Shown: positions 43,982 through 53,616, numbered from the stretch's first letter. The stretch is 64,000 nucleotides of DNA from Lysinibacillus sphaericus (GCF_006864135.1 NZ_SADV01000006.1:1-64000), one strand, 5' to 3'. The notes: generated by a model not told the origin, from the sequence alone. Numbers and translations: made by a program.

Positions 43982-46345
43982 CTATTTGGCTTTTAATCGC
44001 AACGTTTTACCTTTAATATCTTCTTTTCTCACAAACGTTTGATGATAATCTCCATTAGCCCAATCCATTACTTGATCTTGATACCAAGCTGATTTTACAT
44101 GTCCACTCTGTCCGGGACCAACAATATGATAGGCTGAACTTAAATCTCCAACATCAACAACAAAGCGCCATGATGCTCCATGATTAACATTTCCAGCTAA
44201 GTCATTATCAGCAGCCTGAACAGTAACCTTTGAACCACCAATAGGAATCTTTTTAGCATTAAAATATGCTGCAAAAATCGGTGAAGCTTTACCTAATGTA
44301 TGGTCAAAGGTAAGTTGATGGAAGTTACCCCATTTCCATTTCGATACGTTTTTGCCGAATTGATTTTCTATTTGTGCGACAGTGAGCTTTAACGCCTTGT
44401 AAACTGTTGCATCCACTCCACCCTGCTCATCAATCCATATGCTATTCTTACCGGCATAAGCTGTACGTAAAAGCTGGTCTGTAATATTAAATTTCCCATA
44501 CATTAAGTCATACATATCTTCTGGCATCTGATCCTTAAATAACACTTCCTGTAACTTTTCCATTAATGTATGGAACACTAATGGCGCCCCTGAATCCTTT
44601 GCATCTACCATGTCCCAATTCTCCAATAATTTAATAACATCTTTATATTTTTCATCCTGATCTTGTGTTTTTATTGATGTTAATAAATATGGTAAAAACT
44701 CACGAGCATATAGGTTATGCTGATCCATTTGTAATTTCATTATGTCTTCCACTGTTAAAGAGTCATTCGCCGCTAAAACTTCCTTAATCCGTTCATAACG
44801 ATAAGGCTGTGCCCAGAAATCTGTTATATGATAAGGATATTCTTCCCCAATAACTTCATTATTCGCTGTTGCAATAAAGCCTTCATCTGGGTTTACTACA
44901 GTCGGAAGCTCATCCCACGGGATAAAGCCCTCCCACCCATAGTCACTAGAATCACCCGGTACCGGCAATTGCCCGTCCCCTTGTTTTCGAATCGGAATTT
45001 GACCATTCGCTTTATACGCAATTGTGCCATCCTTTGATGCAAAAACGAAATTTTGAGCTGGTGCCTTAAAATCCTCTAATGCTTTTTCAAATTCACTCCA
45101 GGATTTTGACTTATTAAAGCCTAACACTGCACGAAGTTCTGTCGTTGGTTGCAGTGCCGTCCACTGCATCGAAAACTGTGCTGTAGGCTCAGTATCTTTA
45201 AAAGCTAAAGCTGTCATGATTGGGCCGTGACGTGTGACAACGACATTAAAATCTACCGTTTCTCCGTTCTTTACCTTTATCGGTTCATTACGCACCTCTG
45301 CTTGCTCCCACTTGCCATCATAGCGGAACTGTGTCAGATTATTCGGATTTGGTATTTCAATATATAAATCCTGTACATCAGGTCCAACATTTGTTACACC
45401 CCATGCAATGTTATCGTTGTGACCTAAAATAATGCCCGGGATACCCGCAAAGATTACGCCACTCACATTTTGCTCAGGAGATTGCAAATGCATTTGATAC
45501 CAAATAGATGGTGTACTCAACCCTAAATGTGGATCATCTGCTAAAATTGGCGTGCCGTTTTTTGTTTTAATCCCCGATACAACCCAGTTATTACTGCCGT
45601 TAAATTCATTTGGCAACAGCTCTGTCTTAAAATGCCCTACCACGGCTACGGGATTTTCTTTATTTGCCTTGATAATAGATGAAGCGTTTTCAGGATACTT
45701 TATAAATAATTCTTTAGCTTTTTCTTCACCAAAGTTTTGTAAAGCCCAATGACGGAACGCAAGCGTATTCCAATTACCGCCTAAGTCATAGGCCATATAT
45801 TTACCAATAGTAAGAGAATCCACAATGGACCATTCCTCCGGTTCGTAGCCTAGTAATGCAAATTCATAGCTTAATGTATTATTTTTCTTAGCCTGTGTAA
45901 TAAAAGCATTGACGCCATCAGCAAACCACTCAAGTACCTGTCTACTTTCTGTATCATAGATAGATAATGATTTTTCAGCTGCCTCACGCAAGCTAAACGT
46001 TCGGAAATGTTTGTCAGTATCAATAGTTGCCTCACCGATTATTTCCGACAAACGACCACTAGCTTGTCTTCGCGCTAAATCCATTTGAAACAGTCGATCT
46101 TGCGCTTGAACATAGCCTTGTGCACGATACAAATCTGCATCTGTCTTTGCAAAAATATGAGGGATACCCTTGTCATCCCTTGTGACAGTTACATCTTCAT
46201 CTAGCACGTTCAACGAAAGCTCTCCATCAATTACTGGTTTTGATTTATTCATAAACCATGTAAATCCAATAAATGCGACAATAACTACTACAGCTAAAAA
46301 TCCCGCTATAGCCAGTAGCCACTTTTTCCACGTAAACTTTCTCAT
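43982..46345 (-). CDS. Penicillin/AHL acylase family Ntn-hydrolase
   Basis: A 787-residue precursor. An N-terminal membrane segment (residues about 10-32) is followed by the alpha chain, the autocleavage site NG-SNNW (Ser251 becomes the nucleophile of the beta chain) and the beta chain with HLGLSTPSIWYQMHL. The family hydrolyses the amide of penicillin G/V, acyl-homoserine lactones or related amides. The single uncleaved helix suggests anchoring to the outside of the membrane. The ATG at 46345 has GGGGGTCGGG upstream. The natural substrate is unknown. Confidence 0.9.
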   Translation of the reverse strand: MRKFTWKKWLLAIAGFLAVVVIVAFIGFTWFMNKSKPVIDGELSLNVLDEDVTVTRDDKGIPHIFAKTDADLYRAQGYVQAQDRLFQMDLARRQASGRLSEIIGEATIDTDKHFRTFSLREAAEKSLSIYDTESRQVLEWFADGVNAFITQAKKNNTLSYEFALLGYEPEEWSIVDSLTIGKYMAYDLGGNWNTLAFRHWALQNFGEEKAKELFIKYPENASSIIKANKENPVAVVGHFKTELLPNEFNGSNNWVVSGIKTKNGTPILADDPHLGLSTPSIWYQMHLQSPEQNVSGVIFAGIPGIILGHNDNIAWGVTNVGPDVQDLYIEIPNPNNLTQFRYDGKWEQAEVRNEPIKVKNGETVDFNVVVTRHGPIMTALAFKDTEPTAQFSMQWTALQPTTELRAVLGFNKSKSWSEFEKALEDFKAPAQNFVFASKDGTIAYKANGQIPIRKQGDGQLPVPGDSSDYGWEGFIPWDELPTVVNPDEGFIATANNEVIGEEYPYHITDFWAQPYRYERIKEVLAANDSLTVEDIMKLQMDQHNLYAREFLPYLLTSIKTQDQDEKYKDVIKLLENWDMVDAKDSGAPLVFHTLMEKLQEVLFKDQMPEDMYDLMYGKFNITDQLLRTAYAGKNSIWIDEQGGVDATVYKALKLTVAQIENQFGKNVSKWKWGNFHQLTFDHTLGKASPIFAAYFNAKKIPIGGSKVTVQAADNDLAGNVNHGASWRFVVDVGDLSSAYHIVGPGQSGHVKSAWYQDQVMDWANGDYHQTFVRKEDIKGKTLRLKAK

Positions 46346-46441
46346 ATCCCGACCCCCTTTTTGCAATATATTCTTTTGCCCGCTTTCAAATCCTTTTAAA
46401 ATAACTTCTTTCAGCGGGTGTCATTAATTGCGTTGCAGTAT

Positions 46442-46476
46442 AAAAAAAATCGTATCTCCTTTTAGAAAATACGATT
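46442..46476 (-). terminator. Terminator after exoA
   Basis: On the minus strand AATCGTAT pairs with ATACGATT and is followed by TTTTTTTA. Confidence 0.85.
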
Positions 46477-46484
46477 CTTAAAAA

Positions 46485-47240
46485 CTAGTTATTTAGCTGT
46501 AATTCAATCGGACAATGATCACTACCCATAATATATGAATGAATGCTAGCCTCATTTATGTTGTTCTTTAGTCTCTCAGAAACAATAAAGTAGTCAATAC
46601 GCCATCCGATATTACGCTCGCGTACTTTATTCATATAAGACCACCATGTATAGTGATCCGTTGTATCTGGATACATGTAGCGGAATGAATCTACAAAACC
46701 ACTTGCCAATAGCTCCGTCATTTTTTCACGTTCTTCATATGTAAAACCTGAATTACCAACATTAGACTTCGCATTTTTTAAATCAATGTCCATATGTGCA
46801 ACGTTTAAATCACCGCAGTAGACTATAGGCTTCTTAGAATCTAACTCTTTTAAATATAACGTTAATCGATCCTCCCATTCTAAACGAAGAGGTAGTCTAG
46901 CTAAATCACGCTGTGAATTCGGGGTATAAACATTCACTAAGTAAAAATCTTCATACTCTAGTGTAATAATTCTCCCCTCTCCCTGCGATTCATCGTCACC
47001 AACACCATAACGTACTGCAAGTGGGGTATGTTTTGTAAAGATGGCTGTACCTGAATAACCTTTCTTCTCTGCATAATTCCAATATTGCTCATATCCCTCA
47101 AGAGAAATCTCCACTTGTTCAGCCTGACACTTTGTTTCTTGAATACAGAAAAAATCTGCATCTACATGATTGAAGAAATCTAAAAACCCTTTACCTAAGC
47201 AGGCTCTAATTCCATTAACATTCCATGATATAAACTTCAT
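46485..47240 (-). CDS. exoA: Exodeoxyribonuclease III / AP endonuclease
   Basis: A 251-residue exonuclease III family enzyme for base-excision repair. Motifs seen are ISWNVNGIRA, FCIQETKCQ with the metal glutamate, YCGDLNVAH, and the C-terminal SDHCPIEL with the catalytic Asp-His pair. The ATG at 47240 matches the family N-terminus; a GTG 12 bp earlier lies within the AGGAGTG site. It has its own terminator and lies downstream of the murB terminator. Confidence 0.95.
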   Translation of the reverse strand: MKFISWNVNGIRACLGKGFLDFFNHVDADFFCIQETKCQAEQVEISLEGYEQYWNYAEKKGYSGTAIFTKHTPLAVRYGVGDDESQGEGRIITLEYEDFYLVNVYTPNSQRDLARLPLRLEWEDRLTLYLKELDSKKPIVYCGDLNVAHMDIDLKNAKSNVGNSGFTYEEREKMTELLASGFVDSFRYMYPDTTDHYTWWSYMNKVRERNIGWRIDYFIVSERLKNNINEASIHSYIMGSDHCPIELQLNN

Positions 47241-47259
47241 TTTCTGTTTCACTCCTCAT

Positions 47260-47290
47260 AAAAACGCCCTCCACCATTAGCGAAGGGCGT
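47260..47290 (-). terminator. Terminator after murB
   Basis: On the minus strand ACGCCCT pairs with AGGGCGT and is followed by TTTTATG. It lies 7 bp after the murB stop. Confidence 0.83.
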
Positions 47291-47296
47291 AGTATC

Positions 47297-48211
47297 CTAT
47301 AAGTCGTCACCAACGATTTTTACTTCTGTTTCTAAGTCGATGCCAAACTTTTCTTTCACTACTCGTTGTACCAGTTGGATTGTTGCAATATAGTCAGTAG
47401 CCGTCGCATTACCTTTATTAACAATAAAGCCTGCATGCTTCGTTGATACTTCTGCATCACCTACGCCTTTTCCTTGTAAGCCACTATCTTGAATAAGCTT
47501 GCCAGCAAAGTGACCTGGTGGGCGCTTAAAAACACTTCCTGCAGATGGGTATTCTAACGGTTGCTTAGATTCTCGCTGAAACGTTAAATCAGCAATTTTT
47601 GCATCAATTTCTTCCTGTACACCTTTTGCTAATTGAAATTCGGATGATAATACATAATACCCCTTCTTGGCAATGATACTACGACGATAACTAAGTTCAA
47701 GTTCATCTTTCGATAATATTAAAATTTCGCCTTCTTTTGTTAATACTTTCGAAGAAATAATAATATCCTTAATTTCACCGCCATATGCACCTGCATTCAT
47801 TGCCATAGCTCCACCAACTGAACCAGGAATACCACATGCAAATTCAAAACCTGTTAAAGATGCTGCCGCAGCCAGTTTCGATACATCCTTAATAAGCGCA
47901 CCGCTTTGCGCGTAAACATGGTCACCATTAATACGAATCTCATCTAAAAATGAAAATGTTACAACGATCCCTCGTTGACCGCCATCACGAACGACCATAT
48001 TAGATCCATTACCTAACATTAATAAAGGTATATTATTCTTATGGGCATAGCGAATAACTGTCGCTGCCTCTTCCTCTGTTTCAACGAGAACGAAAACATC
48101 CGCTTTACCGCCTAATTTTGTCATAGTATATTGTTGTAATGATTCATCTAACTTAATATTGGCCGGATTAACGCTCTGTGCTAAATCCGCTGCCCATTGT
48201 TCTTTTGTCAT
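47297..48211 (-). CDS. murB: UDP-N-acetylenolpyruvoylglucosamine reductase MurB
   Basis: A 304-residue FAD enzyme making UDP-MurNAc. FAD-binding segments are MLGNGSNMVV and ACGIPGSVGGAMAMNAGAYG. The catalytic serine is in PSAGSVFKRP, which marks the shorter type II MurB of Gram-positives. Other cell-wall genes in this window are murF and ddl, but they are not linked to murB. Confidence 0.95.
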   Translation of the reverse strand: MTKEQWAADLAQSVNPANIKLDESLQQYTMTKLGGKADVFVLVETEEEAATVIRYAHKNNIPLLMLGNGSNMVVRDGGQRGIVVTFSFLDEIRINGDHVYAQSGALIKDVSKLAAAASLTGFEFACGIPGSVGGAMAMNAGAYGGEIKDIIISSKVLTKEGEILILSKDELELSYRRSIIAKKGYYVLSSEFQLAKGVQEEIDAKIADLTFQRESKQPLEYPSAGSVFKRPPGHFAGKLIQDSGLQGKGVGDAEVSTKHAGFIVNKGNATATDYIATIQLVQRVVKEKFGIDLETEVKIVGDDL

Positions 48212-48430
48212 GAGAGCTAATTCCTTTCTAACGTCCTTCTTACTCTACACTAGTATGGATTTAGAACCCCAATTTGACAAGTAAAATGAAGGTTATTTTT
48301 TTCTCGCCTTAACGGGTAGCGAGAGTCCCAGCAGAGATGATGAATAGGATAAAGAAAATTCATAGTCATTAGTATTACATATGTCCAATGTTTATCTATC
48401 CATCAGAAATTTCGAGATTGACTTCACAAT

Positions 48431-48736
48431 TTAAAGCCAACTAGATGCCCATGATTCGATATTACGAATTGCTCCTTCTAATGCCCAACCTTTATCCGTC
48501 AAAGAATACTCAACACGTACCGGTACCTCTGAATATACTTTTCGTTCTACAAGCCCTTCTTTTTCTAGCTCTTTTAAACGTTCGGATAATAAACGACCGC
48601 TTACAGGTAATGAAGACTCTATCTCATTGAAGCGCTGTGGTCCGTCTAATAATTGATATAAAATTAGCCCTGTCCAGCGCTTCCCAATTAAATCCATTGC
48701 TTTAGCTAAACGCGGACATAAATTTGACTCATTCAT
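48431..48736 (-). CDS. HxlR-family regulator
   Basis: A 101-residue winged-helix regulator. The DNA-binding part is RFNEIESSLPVSGRLLSERLKELEKEGLV, followed by the wing VRVEYSLTDKG. A single cysteine at residue 7 (NLCPRLAKAM) matches the redox-sensing cysteine of YodB/HypR types. The ATG at 48736 follows GAGGTG by 6 bp. On the divergent side lies only a decayed yceI gene and no intact target. Confidence 0.88.
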   Translation of the reverse strand: MNESNLCPRLAKAMDLIGKRWTGLILYQLLDGPQRFNEIESSLPVSGRLLSERLKELEKEGLVERKVYSEVPVRVEYSLTDKGWALEGAIRNIESWASSWL

Positions 48737-49280
48737 TTTTTTCACCTCTTATGTACTCTATTGTAACGATTATTTTTAAAAAAGTAAATTTAAAGTAACT
48801 TATTTACTAACGATAATTTGTTTACTTTTTTTAATTTAATTACTAATTGTAACTTATGAGCATTTTTGGATTTGATTTAGATTCAACGTTAAAGTAGGTA
48901 ACTACTACCTTATCTAACTTTGTCCTTATAACTAATGATGCCATAGAAATTAGCCATGACCGTTCGATTAGAGGAGAGTAAGGGTCGTTTAATATTTGCA
49001 TTGAAAATGGCAACTTACTTCTATATAGATGCGCATGATTTTATTATTATGACTCCTTCCATTGTTGTAACCCTTTGTAAAGAAAAGGTAACGCACGGTT
49101 CAGATGTTATATTAACAAAACTGTCATACGGTTTAAGGTTTCATTTTAAACATTCACAAAATGAACTTTTATCAATGTAATATTCTCTCATTTTTTCTAA
49201 AAACTCATTGAATATCCGAATTGTTTATTTTATTATTCTTGTAAGATATTGGTTTGACTGTCTTTTCTAACGATGATCTT

Positions 49281-49523
49281 AGTGGCTTTTCTGTACGACA
49301 TATGAGGATATCTTGATGCAGAAATAGCTTCTTCAGACATTAAACAAAGGTGCAAATATTTCATTTACACCGCTGTTGCTAATGTTTCGCCAAAAAACTT
49401 TGATCGTGATGTGCATCTTGTATCTCCCTGATTTTTTTGACGCTGACATTTATCCAAAAACTTTATTTACGTCTACATATATTGAAAAACTAGAAGATAA
49501 GAAGTTTGCTATATATGGAGATT
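49281..49523 (+). pseudogene. YceI-family gene remnant
   Basis: Pieces of a YceI (lipid-binding-like) protein can be read in order but in different frames. These are SGFSVRHMRIS (from 49,281), DAEIASSDIKQ (from 49,315), AVANVSPKNFDRDVHLVSP (from about 49,370), then DFFDADIYPKTLFTSTYIE and KFAIYGDLT. Intact family members read GFSVKHMMIS, DxEI and RDxHLxSxDFFD in this order. Several frameshifts and deletions separate the pieces, and the C-terminal half is absent. It ends exactly at a family B repeat. Confidence 0.8.
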
Positions 49524-49525
49524 TA

Positions 49526-49670
49526 ACTAATCAATTATGCCTCGGCATAATTGTAGCTGTCGCTTTGCTTTCGCTACAGATAAACAATTCGTCCGGAATC
49601 GGCTTTATGCTTAATTCCTTTCTGAATTCCGTGACATCCGCCTTTATAACGACTTCAGGCACAATATTTC
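49526..49670. repeat. Family B repeat at the end of the yceI remnant
   Basis: It starts AATTATGCCTCGGCATAATT. One diverged unit follows (TAGCTGTCGCTTTGCTTTCGC), then GTCCGGAATCGGCTTTATGC, and TTCTGAATTCCGTGACATCCG. The copy stops before the usual GAAAGAAGTTAAA end. Confidence 0.85.
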
Positions 49671-49689
49671 ATAGATTGGAGGCCATTTT

Positions 49690-50058
49690 ATGGTTGGGTT
49701 TGATGAATTCACTTTTGTACCTAGTATTATTTCAATAATGTTTTTTATCGTGTTCGGTATTATAGCATTTACTATTATTAAAAATATCTTACAATGGACG
49801 AAAAACAACAATGAACCATTATTAACAGTACCCGCTAAAGTCGTAACAAAACGTTCGAATACTAGTGGAGGTTCTGGTAACTCTAGTGCCTATACATCGT
49901 ACTATGTAACGTTCGAAGTACAAAGTGGCGATCGTCTAGAATTAAAAATGAATGGTCGTGATTATGGACATCTTGCAGAAGATGATTTTGGCTTATTATC
50001 ATTTCAAGGAACACGTTATCATGCATTTGAGCGACAAAAAAAGGAGAGTAGCGTTTAA
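49690..50058 (+). CDS. DUF2500 membrane protein
   Basis: A 122-residue protein. One N-terminal membrane helix (residues about 10-33, VPSIISIMFFIVFGIIAF) is followed by the DUF2500 beta domain: VPAKVVTKRSNTSGGSG, YYVTFEVQSGDRLELKM, EDDFGLLSFQGTRYHAFER. The function of the family is unknown. GGAGG lies 7 bp before the ATG. Its stop codon is within the shared terminator. Confidence 0.88.
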   Translation: MVGFDEFTFVPSIISIMFFIVFGIIAFTIIKNILQWTKNNNEPLLTVPAKVVTKRSNTSGGSGNSSAYTSYYVTFEVQSGDRLELKMNGRDYGHLAEDDFGLLSFQGTRYHAFERQKKESSV

Positions 50059-50077
50059 CAACGCACTCTCCTTTTAA
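50036..50077. terminator. Bidirectional terminator, DUF2500 / nucleotidase
   Basis: AAAAGGAGAGT pairs with ACTCTCCTTTT, with inner GCGTT/AACGC. Tails are TTTTAAC on plus and TTTTTTTG on minus. Confidence 0.88.
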
Positions 50078-50087
50078 CATTTCATTA

Positions 50088-52448
50088 TTACTTAATTAAA
50101 TATTTACCAAAGCCGCCTTCTGTATCTCCTAAATATTCGATATTACTACCTGCAGGAAGGGCTTTTTGTGCATCCTTAGCAGAGTTGTAAATTATTTTTG
50201 TATTGGCTGGGAACGGTACAAATGACCAGTTGTTATCCGCAGCAGGATTAATTGTTTTATTTTCCATAACGTAATCAATGACAGCTTGACGGTTTTCATA
50301 AGCATAGTTTGTTATGTTAGAGCCATCTGTATTTTTAAATGTGGTACCATAAGAACCACCCACGCGGTAATTGTTCGTAATGATGATAAATTCTTGATTT
50401 AAATCGATTGGTTTACCGTTGTATTGTACGTTTTTAATACGATTTGCTTTTTTATCTACCAGAATACCTCGACTATCATATTTCGCCGGAGATGTTACAT
50501 CGATTTGATAGGTTAAACCATCTAATACGTCAAAATTGTAAGAACGTGCTTCTGGGTCAATAATATTTTGCTCTTCCGTTTTATTTGGATCAATTGTTGC
50601 AAAAATACCAGCAGCCATTTCTAACCATTCAATAGCTTGTGCACCTGTTACTTTAATCGTTGCAACAGTATTATCGTAATAATAGATGTCTGCCATATTT
50701 TTAATCGCAAGCGGACCTACAGGAATGTTTGTGTAATCTGTAGGGTTATTACGAGAGCCTGCCTTGAAAGGGGCACCGGCAGAAAGTATTGGTGTGTTTT
50801 CATCAACAGTACCTTTTAACTCTTTTTCAATAAACCACTTTTGAGCTTGTGTCACAATTTGAATAGAAGGATCATCTTGAACCATCGAGAAGTAGCTTTG
50901 GATTGGTGCAGTTGTCTCACCAACAGGCTGACGTATATACTTCAACGTACCTTCATGCGCTTCTTTAATTACATTTAAAACTGTTTTAGATGGTTGTAAG
51001 CCTTCTTGTTTAATAGAACGGATAGAGCCTTGCCCATTCACTACACCCCATTTAGAGCCTTGTTGTTCTAGTTTTAAATCAATGACTCCAAGATAACTAC
51101 CATAGCTTCCTGCCATTACAGTAGGTACTCCGTTAATTGTCCCTTTTTCTTGATCAACATTTTTAAGATTTTTATAGTCACCTGGGAATGTTAAATGAGA
51201 GTGACCTGTAATTAAAGCGTCTACCCCTTCAATCTCAGAAATTTGGTATCCTACGTTCTCGTTACCTTTTACGTAAGTATCCTCACCAATACCTGAGTGT
51301 GAAAGTACCACAATTACGTCTGCACCTGCTTTTTGCATTGCTGGTACAACCTCTTTCACCGCTTCAACTGGTTCTTGCATTTCTACTTTGCCTGCTAAAT
51401 GAATAGCATCCCATTCAACAATTTTCGTAGGTACGATACCTGTAACGCCAACTTTAAGTGTGTGCTTTTTACCTTTATTGTCGACAACCTCTTTATCAAG
51501 AATTACATAAGGTGTATACATACGCTCTTTTGTTTTAGCGTCGTAGGTGTTTGCATTTACGACTGGATATTTTGCATCATTTAATACTTCATCTAAAAAC
51601 TCTAAACCATAGTTGAACTCATGGTTCCCTAAAGTTCCACCATCATATTTCAGTGCATTTAGTGCTGCAATCGCTGGATGAACTTCACCTGGCTTTAAAA
51701 CGCTCTCCAACGCTTTATAAGATCCTAGTGGCGTTCCTTGAATTAAATCGCCATTATCAAATAATAATGTGTTTGGATTCTCAGCACGGGCTTGTTCAAT
51801 TAATGTTGCTGTGTTTGCTAAACCTATATCAGCTGATTCAGTATCTAAGAAATAATTATAATTTGCAAGGTTTGTATGAATATCTGTTGTTCCTAAAATT
51901 TGAAGATCTACTTTAGTTGTAGTTGTAGGTAATTTGTATTCGGCTACAAAGCGTTCAATAATACTTTGCATTTGCTCAGTTGTTACATAATCATCAGGAC
52001 GAATTGTGTTATCTTCAAAGCCTTGTAATATGTTTGCAGCAACGGCATTTGCTATATCTTGCTTATGTGTTGTTGCAACTTGATCTGCATCTTTAAACTG
52101 ATCTAATACAGAAAGCGGAGCGTTTTCATTGACTAATCCACGAGCAGAAATAACAAATGCTTGTTGACGTGTCAATTTATCATTTGGACCAAACAATGTC
52201 GCAGTTTTACCTTTAATAAGCTTCAATTCTACTGCTTTTTCTACATACGGGGCTAAATCCTTAGAGACGTCAGTAAAGGCAATTTTGGAACCATCACCTA
52301 GCTCTACATTTAAGCTTTCTACTAATTCTTTCACATAATCCCCGCGTGTTACATCGTTTGATGCAGCATTTGCGGATAGTCCAAATGGTAAGAACGTGAA
52401 TAGAACAAGTAACATAGCCAAGAATTTAGTAATTAATTTCTTATTCAT
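50088..52448 (-). CDS. SLH-anchored 5'-nucleotidase / 2',3'-cyclic phosphodiesterase
   Basis: A 786-residue surface enzyme. The signal peptide (about 28 residues, ending ANAA) is followed by S-layer homology modules in residues 30-170 (DVTRGDYVKELVESLNV, then LTRQQAFVISARGL). Next is the metallophosphatase domain with DLQILGTTDIHTNL and GNHEFNYG, then the C-terminal 5'-nucleotidase substrate domain (NYRVGGSYG). It hydrolyses nucleotides outside the cell to salvage phosphate and nucleosides. The SLH modules bind pyruvylated wall polymer. It is monocistronic. Confidence 0.93.
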   Translation of the reverse strand: MNKKLITKFLAMLLVLFTFLPFGLSANAASNDVTRGDYVKELVESLNVELGDGSKIAFTDVSKDLAPYVEKAVELKLIKGKTATLFGPNDKLTRQQAFVISARGLVNENAPLSVLDQFKDADQVATTHKQDIANAVAANILQGFEDNTIRPDDYVTTEQMQSIIERFVAEYKLPTTTTKVDLQILGTTDIHTNLANYNYFLDTESADIGLANTATLIEQARAENPNTLLFDNGDLIQGTPLGSYKALESVLKPGEVHPAIAALNALKYDGGTLGNHEFNYGLEFLDEVLNDAKYPVVNANTYDAKTKERMYTPYVILDKEVVDNKGKKHTLKVGVTGIVPTKIVEWDAIHLAGKVEMQEPVEAVKEVVPAMQKAGADVIVVLSHSGIGEDTYVKGNENVGYQISEIEGVDALITGHSHLTFPGDYKNLKNVDQEKGTINGVPTVMAGSYGSYLGVIDLKLEQQGSKWGVVNGQGSIRSIKQEGLQPSKTVLNVIKEAHEGTLKYIRQPVGETTAPIQSYFSMVQDDPSIQIVTQAQKWFIEKELKGTVDENTPILSAGAPFKAGSRNNPTDYTNIPVGPLAIKNMADIYYYDNTVATIKVTGAQAIEWLEMAAGIFATIDPNKTEEQNIIDPEARSYNFDVLDGLTYQIDVTSPAKYDSRGILVDKKANRIKNVQYNGKPIDLNQEFIIITNNYRVGGSYGTTFKNTDGSNITNYAYENRQAVIDYVMENKTINPAADNNWSFVPFPANTKIIYNSAKDAQKALPAGSNIEYLGDTEGGFGKYLIK

Positions 52449-52704
52449 GAAACACCCTCCTTAAAACTCTAATATTTTCCTACGATTCCTATTATATTAT
52501 ACTAATTGCTTTATTAACTGAACGAATAGTCCTAATTGTATGTATTTTTAACCAAATAACAAAACACTTTACTCAAAAACGATAGATTAATATCATTTCA
52601 TTTTTATTTCACACAATGTGATGTTATTAAATGTAAATCTACAATAAGCGCATACTATCAATATTTTAGACCTCTTCATCATTACCATACCTCTAAGAAA
52701 GCAA

Positions 52705-52741
52705 TAAAAAAAGTCCTCTCAAGTTAGAGAGAACTTTTATT
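52705..52741 (-). terminator. Terminator after azoR
   Basis: AAAGT-C-CTCTC pairs with GAGAG-A-ACTTT, and the minus strand continues TTTTTTATTG. It lies 14 bp after the azoR stop. The remainder of 52,449-52,704 is AT-rich without a gene or repeat. Confidence 0.83.
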
Positions 52742-52754
52742 AAAAATTACTTTA

Positions 52755-53378
52755 TTATGCATTTACAGTTTGTAAAGATTGAGCTACTTTTTTAACCGCT
52801 TCTAGGCCATTTGCAATAATTTCTTGTGCTTTATCTTGTGACGCGTTATGACCTTCAATGATAACCTCTTCGATAATTTCCATACCGAACATGCCAACAA
52901 CATTTTTAATGTAGTTAACTGACATTTCCATTGGTTGTGCTTCAGGTGCAGAATAGTAACCACCACGAGCATTTAAAATAACTACTTTTTTGTCAGTCAT
53001 TAAGCCTTCTAATTGACCGTTTTCATTATATTTAAATGTATAACCAGCTTGGAATACATAGTCAATGAAAGTTTGTAATTTCGCTGGGATTGTTAAGTTC
53101 CAAAGTGGGAAAGCAAATACAACAACATCAGCTGCAGTTAAAGCATCCATAGCTTTTTGTTTTGCTGCTAAAAGACGTGATTCAATGTCAGTTAACGCTT
53201 CACCGCTTTGAACTTTACCAAAAGCATTGAAAAGATCTTGACCGAAATAAGGCATATCTTCTGCAAATACGTCAAAAGTCGTTACATCTACACCTTGTAC
53301 ATTTTCCATAAATGTGTCAAACATTTTTGTTGAAATACCATCTGGTCGGTTGTTAGCTTTTACTACTAATACATTCAT
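52755..53378 (-). CDS. azoR: FMN-dependent NADH-azoreductase
   Basis: A 207-residue flavodoxin-like quinone/azo reductase. The FMN contacts are in MNVLVVKANNRPDGIS and FPLWNLTIPAKLQTFIDY, and GGYYS follows in the middle. It performs two-electron reduction of quinones and azo compounds, protecting thiols from electrophiles. GGGAGAA precedes the ATG. An MhqR-like operator overlaps the promoter region, as for azoR genes of B. subtilis. Confidence 0.92.
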   Translation of the reverse strand: MNVLVVKANNRPDGISTKMFDTFMENVQGVDVTTFDVFAEDMPYFGQDLFNAFGKVQSGEALTDIESRLLAAKQKAMDALTAADVVVFAFPLWNLTIPAKLQTFIDYVFQAGYTFKYNENGQLEGLMTDKKVVILNARGGYYSAPEAQPMEMSVNYIKNVVGMFGMEIIEEVIIEGHNASQDKAQEIIANGLEAVKKVAQSLQTVNA

Positions 53379-53410
53379 TATATAAATTCTCCCTTAAAAC
53401 CAAAGTTTAA

Positions 53411-53464
53411 TATCTCGAATTCAAGATATATAAGTATATTAAAAAAATTTACGAAAAAAGTCAA
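53411..53464 (-). promoter_or_regulatory. azoR promoter with MhqR-like operator
   Basis: The minus strand shows -35 TTGACT (53,459-53,464), 17 bp, and -10 TAATAT (53,436-53,441). Just downstream is the palindrome TATCTTGAATTCGAGATA (53,411-53,428), with one mismatched pair. This is close to the MhqR box of B. subtilis as I recall it (tATCTcgaAtTCgAGATa). The position fits repression by blocking initiation. No mhqR gene is in the window. Confidence 0.8.
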
Positions 53465-53518
53465 CGTTAGTAAACTCAGACTTTTGACCGAAATATAGTT
53501 GATTCAATATTTACACCA

Positions 53519-53598
53519 TAACGTAAAGTTGATTTCTATTCCAACTGGTCGCTTTGTTGCTATCGCTTCACTTTCGCACAGAAAAAAACATTTGTAGT
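53519..53598. repeat. Family A left arm with a diverged unit
   Basis: It has ACGTAAAGTTGATTTCTATT, then CCAACTGGTCGCTTTG (compare GACTGGGCG). One diverged unit follows (TTGCTATCGCTTCACTTTCGCACAG). The right half of the hairpin is missing. Confidence 0.65.
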
Positions 53599-53616
53599 TA
53601 CCTTTCTCCATCAGAA

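Noticed and set aside
48956-49180. Open frame of 74 codons on the plus strand downstream of the HxlR regulator
   Set aside because: No ribosome site precedes the ATG, no family is recognised, and the frame lies in a decayed region. It may be a remnant, but this cannot be supported.
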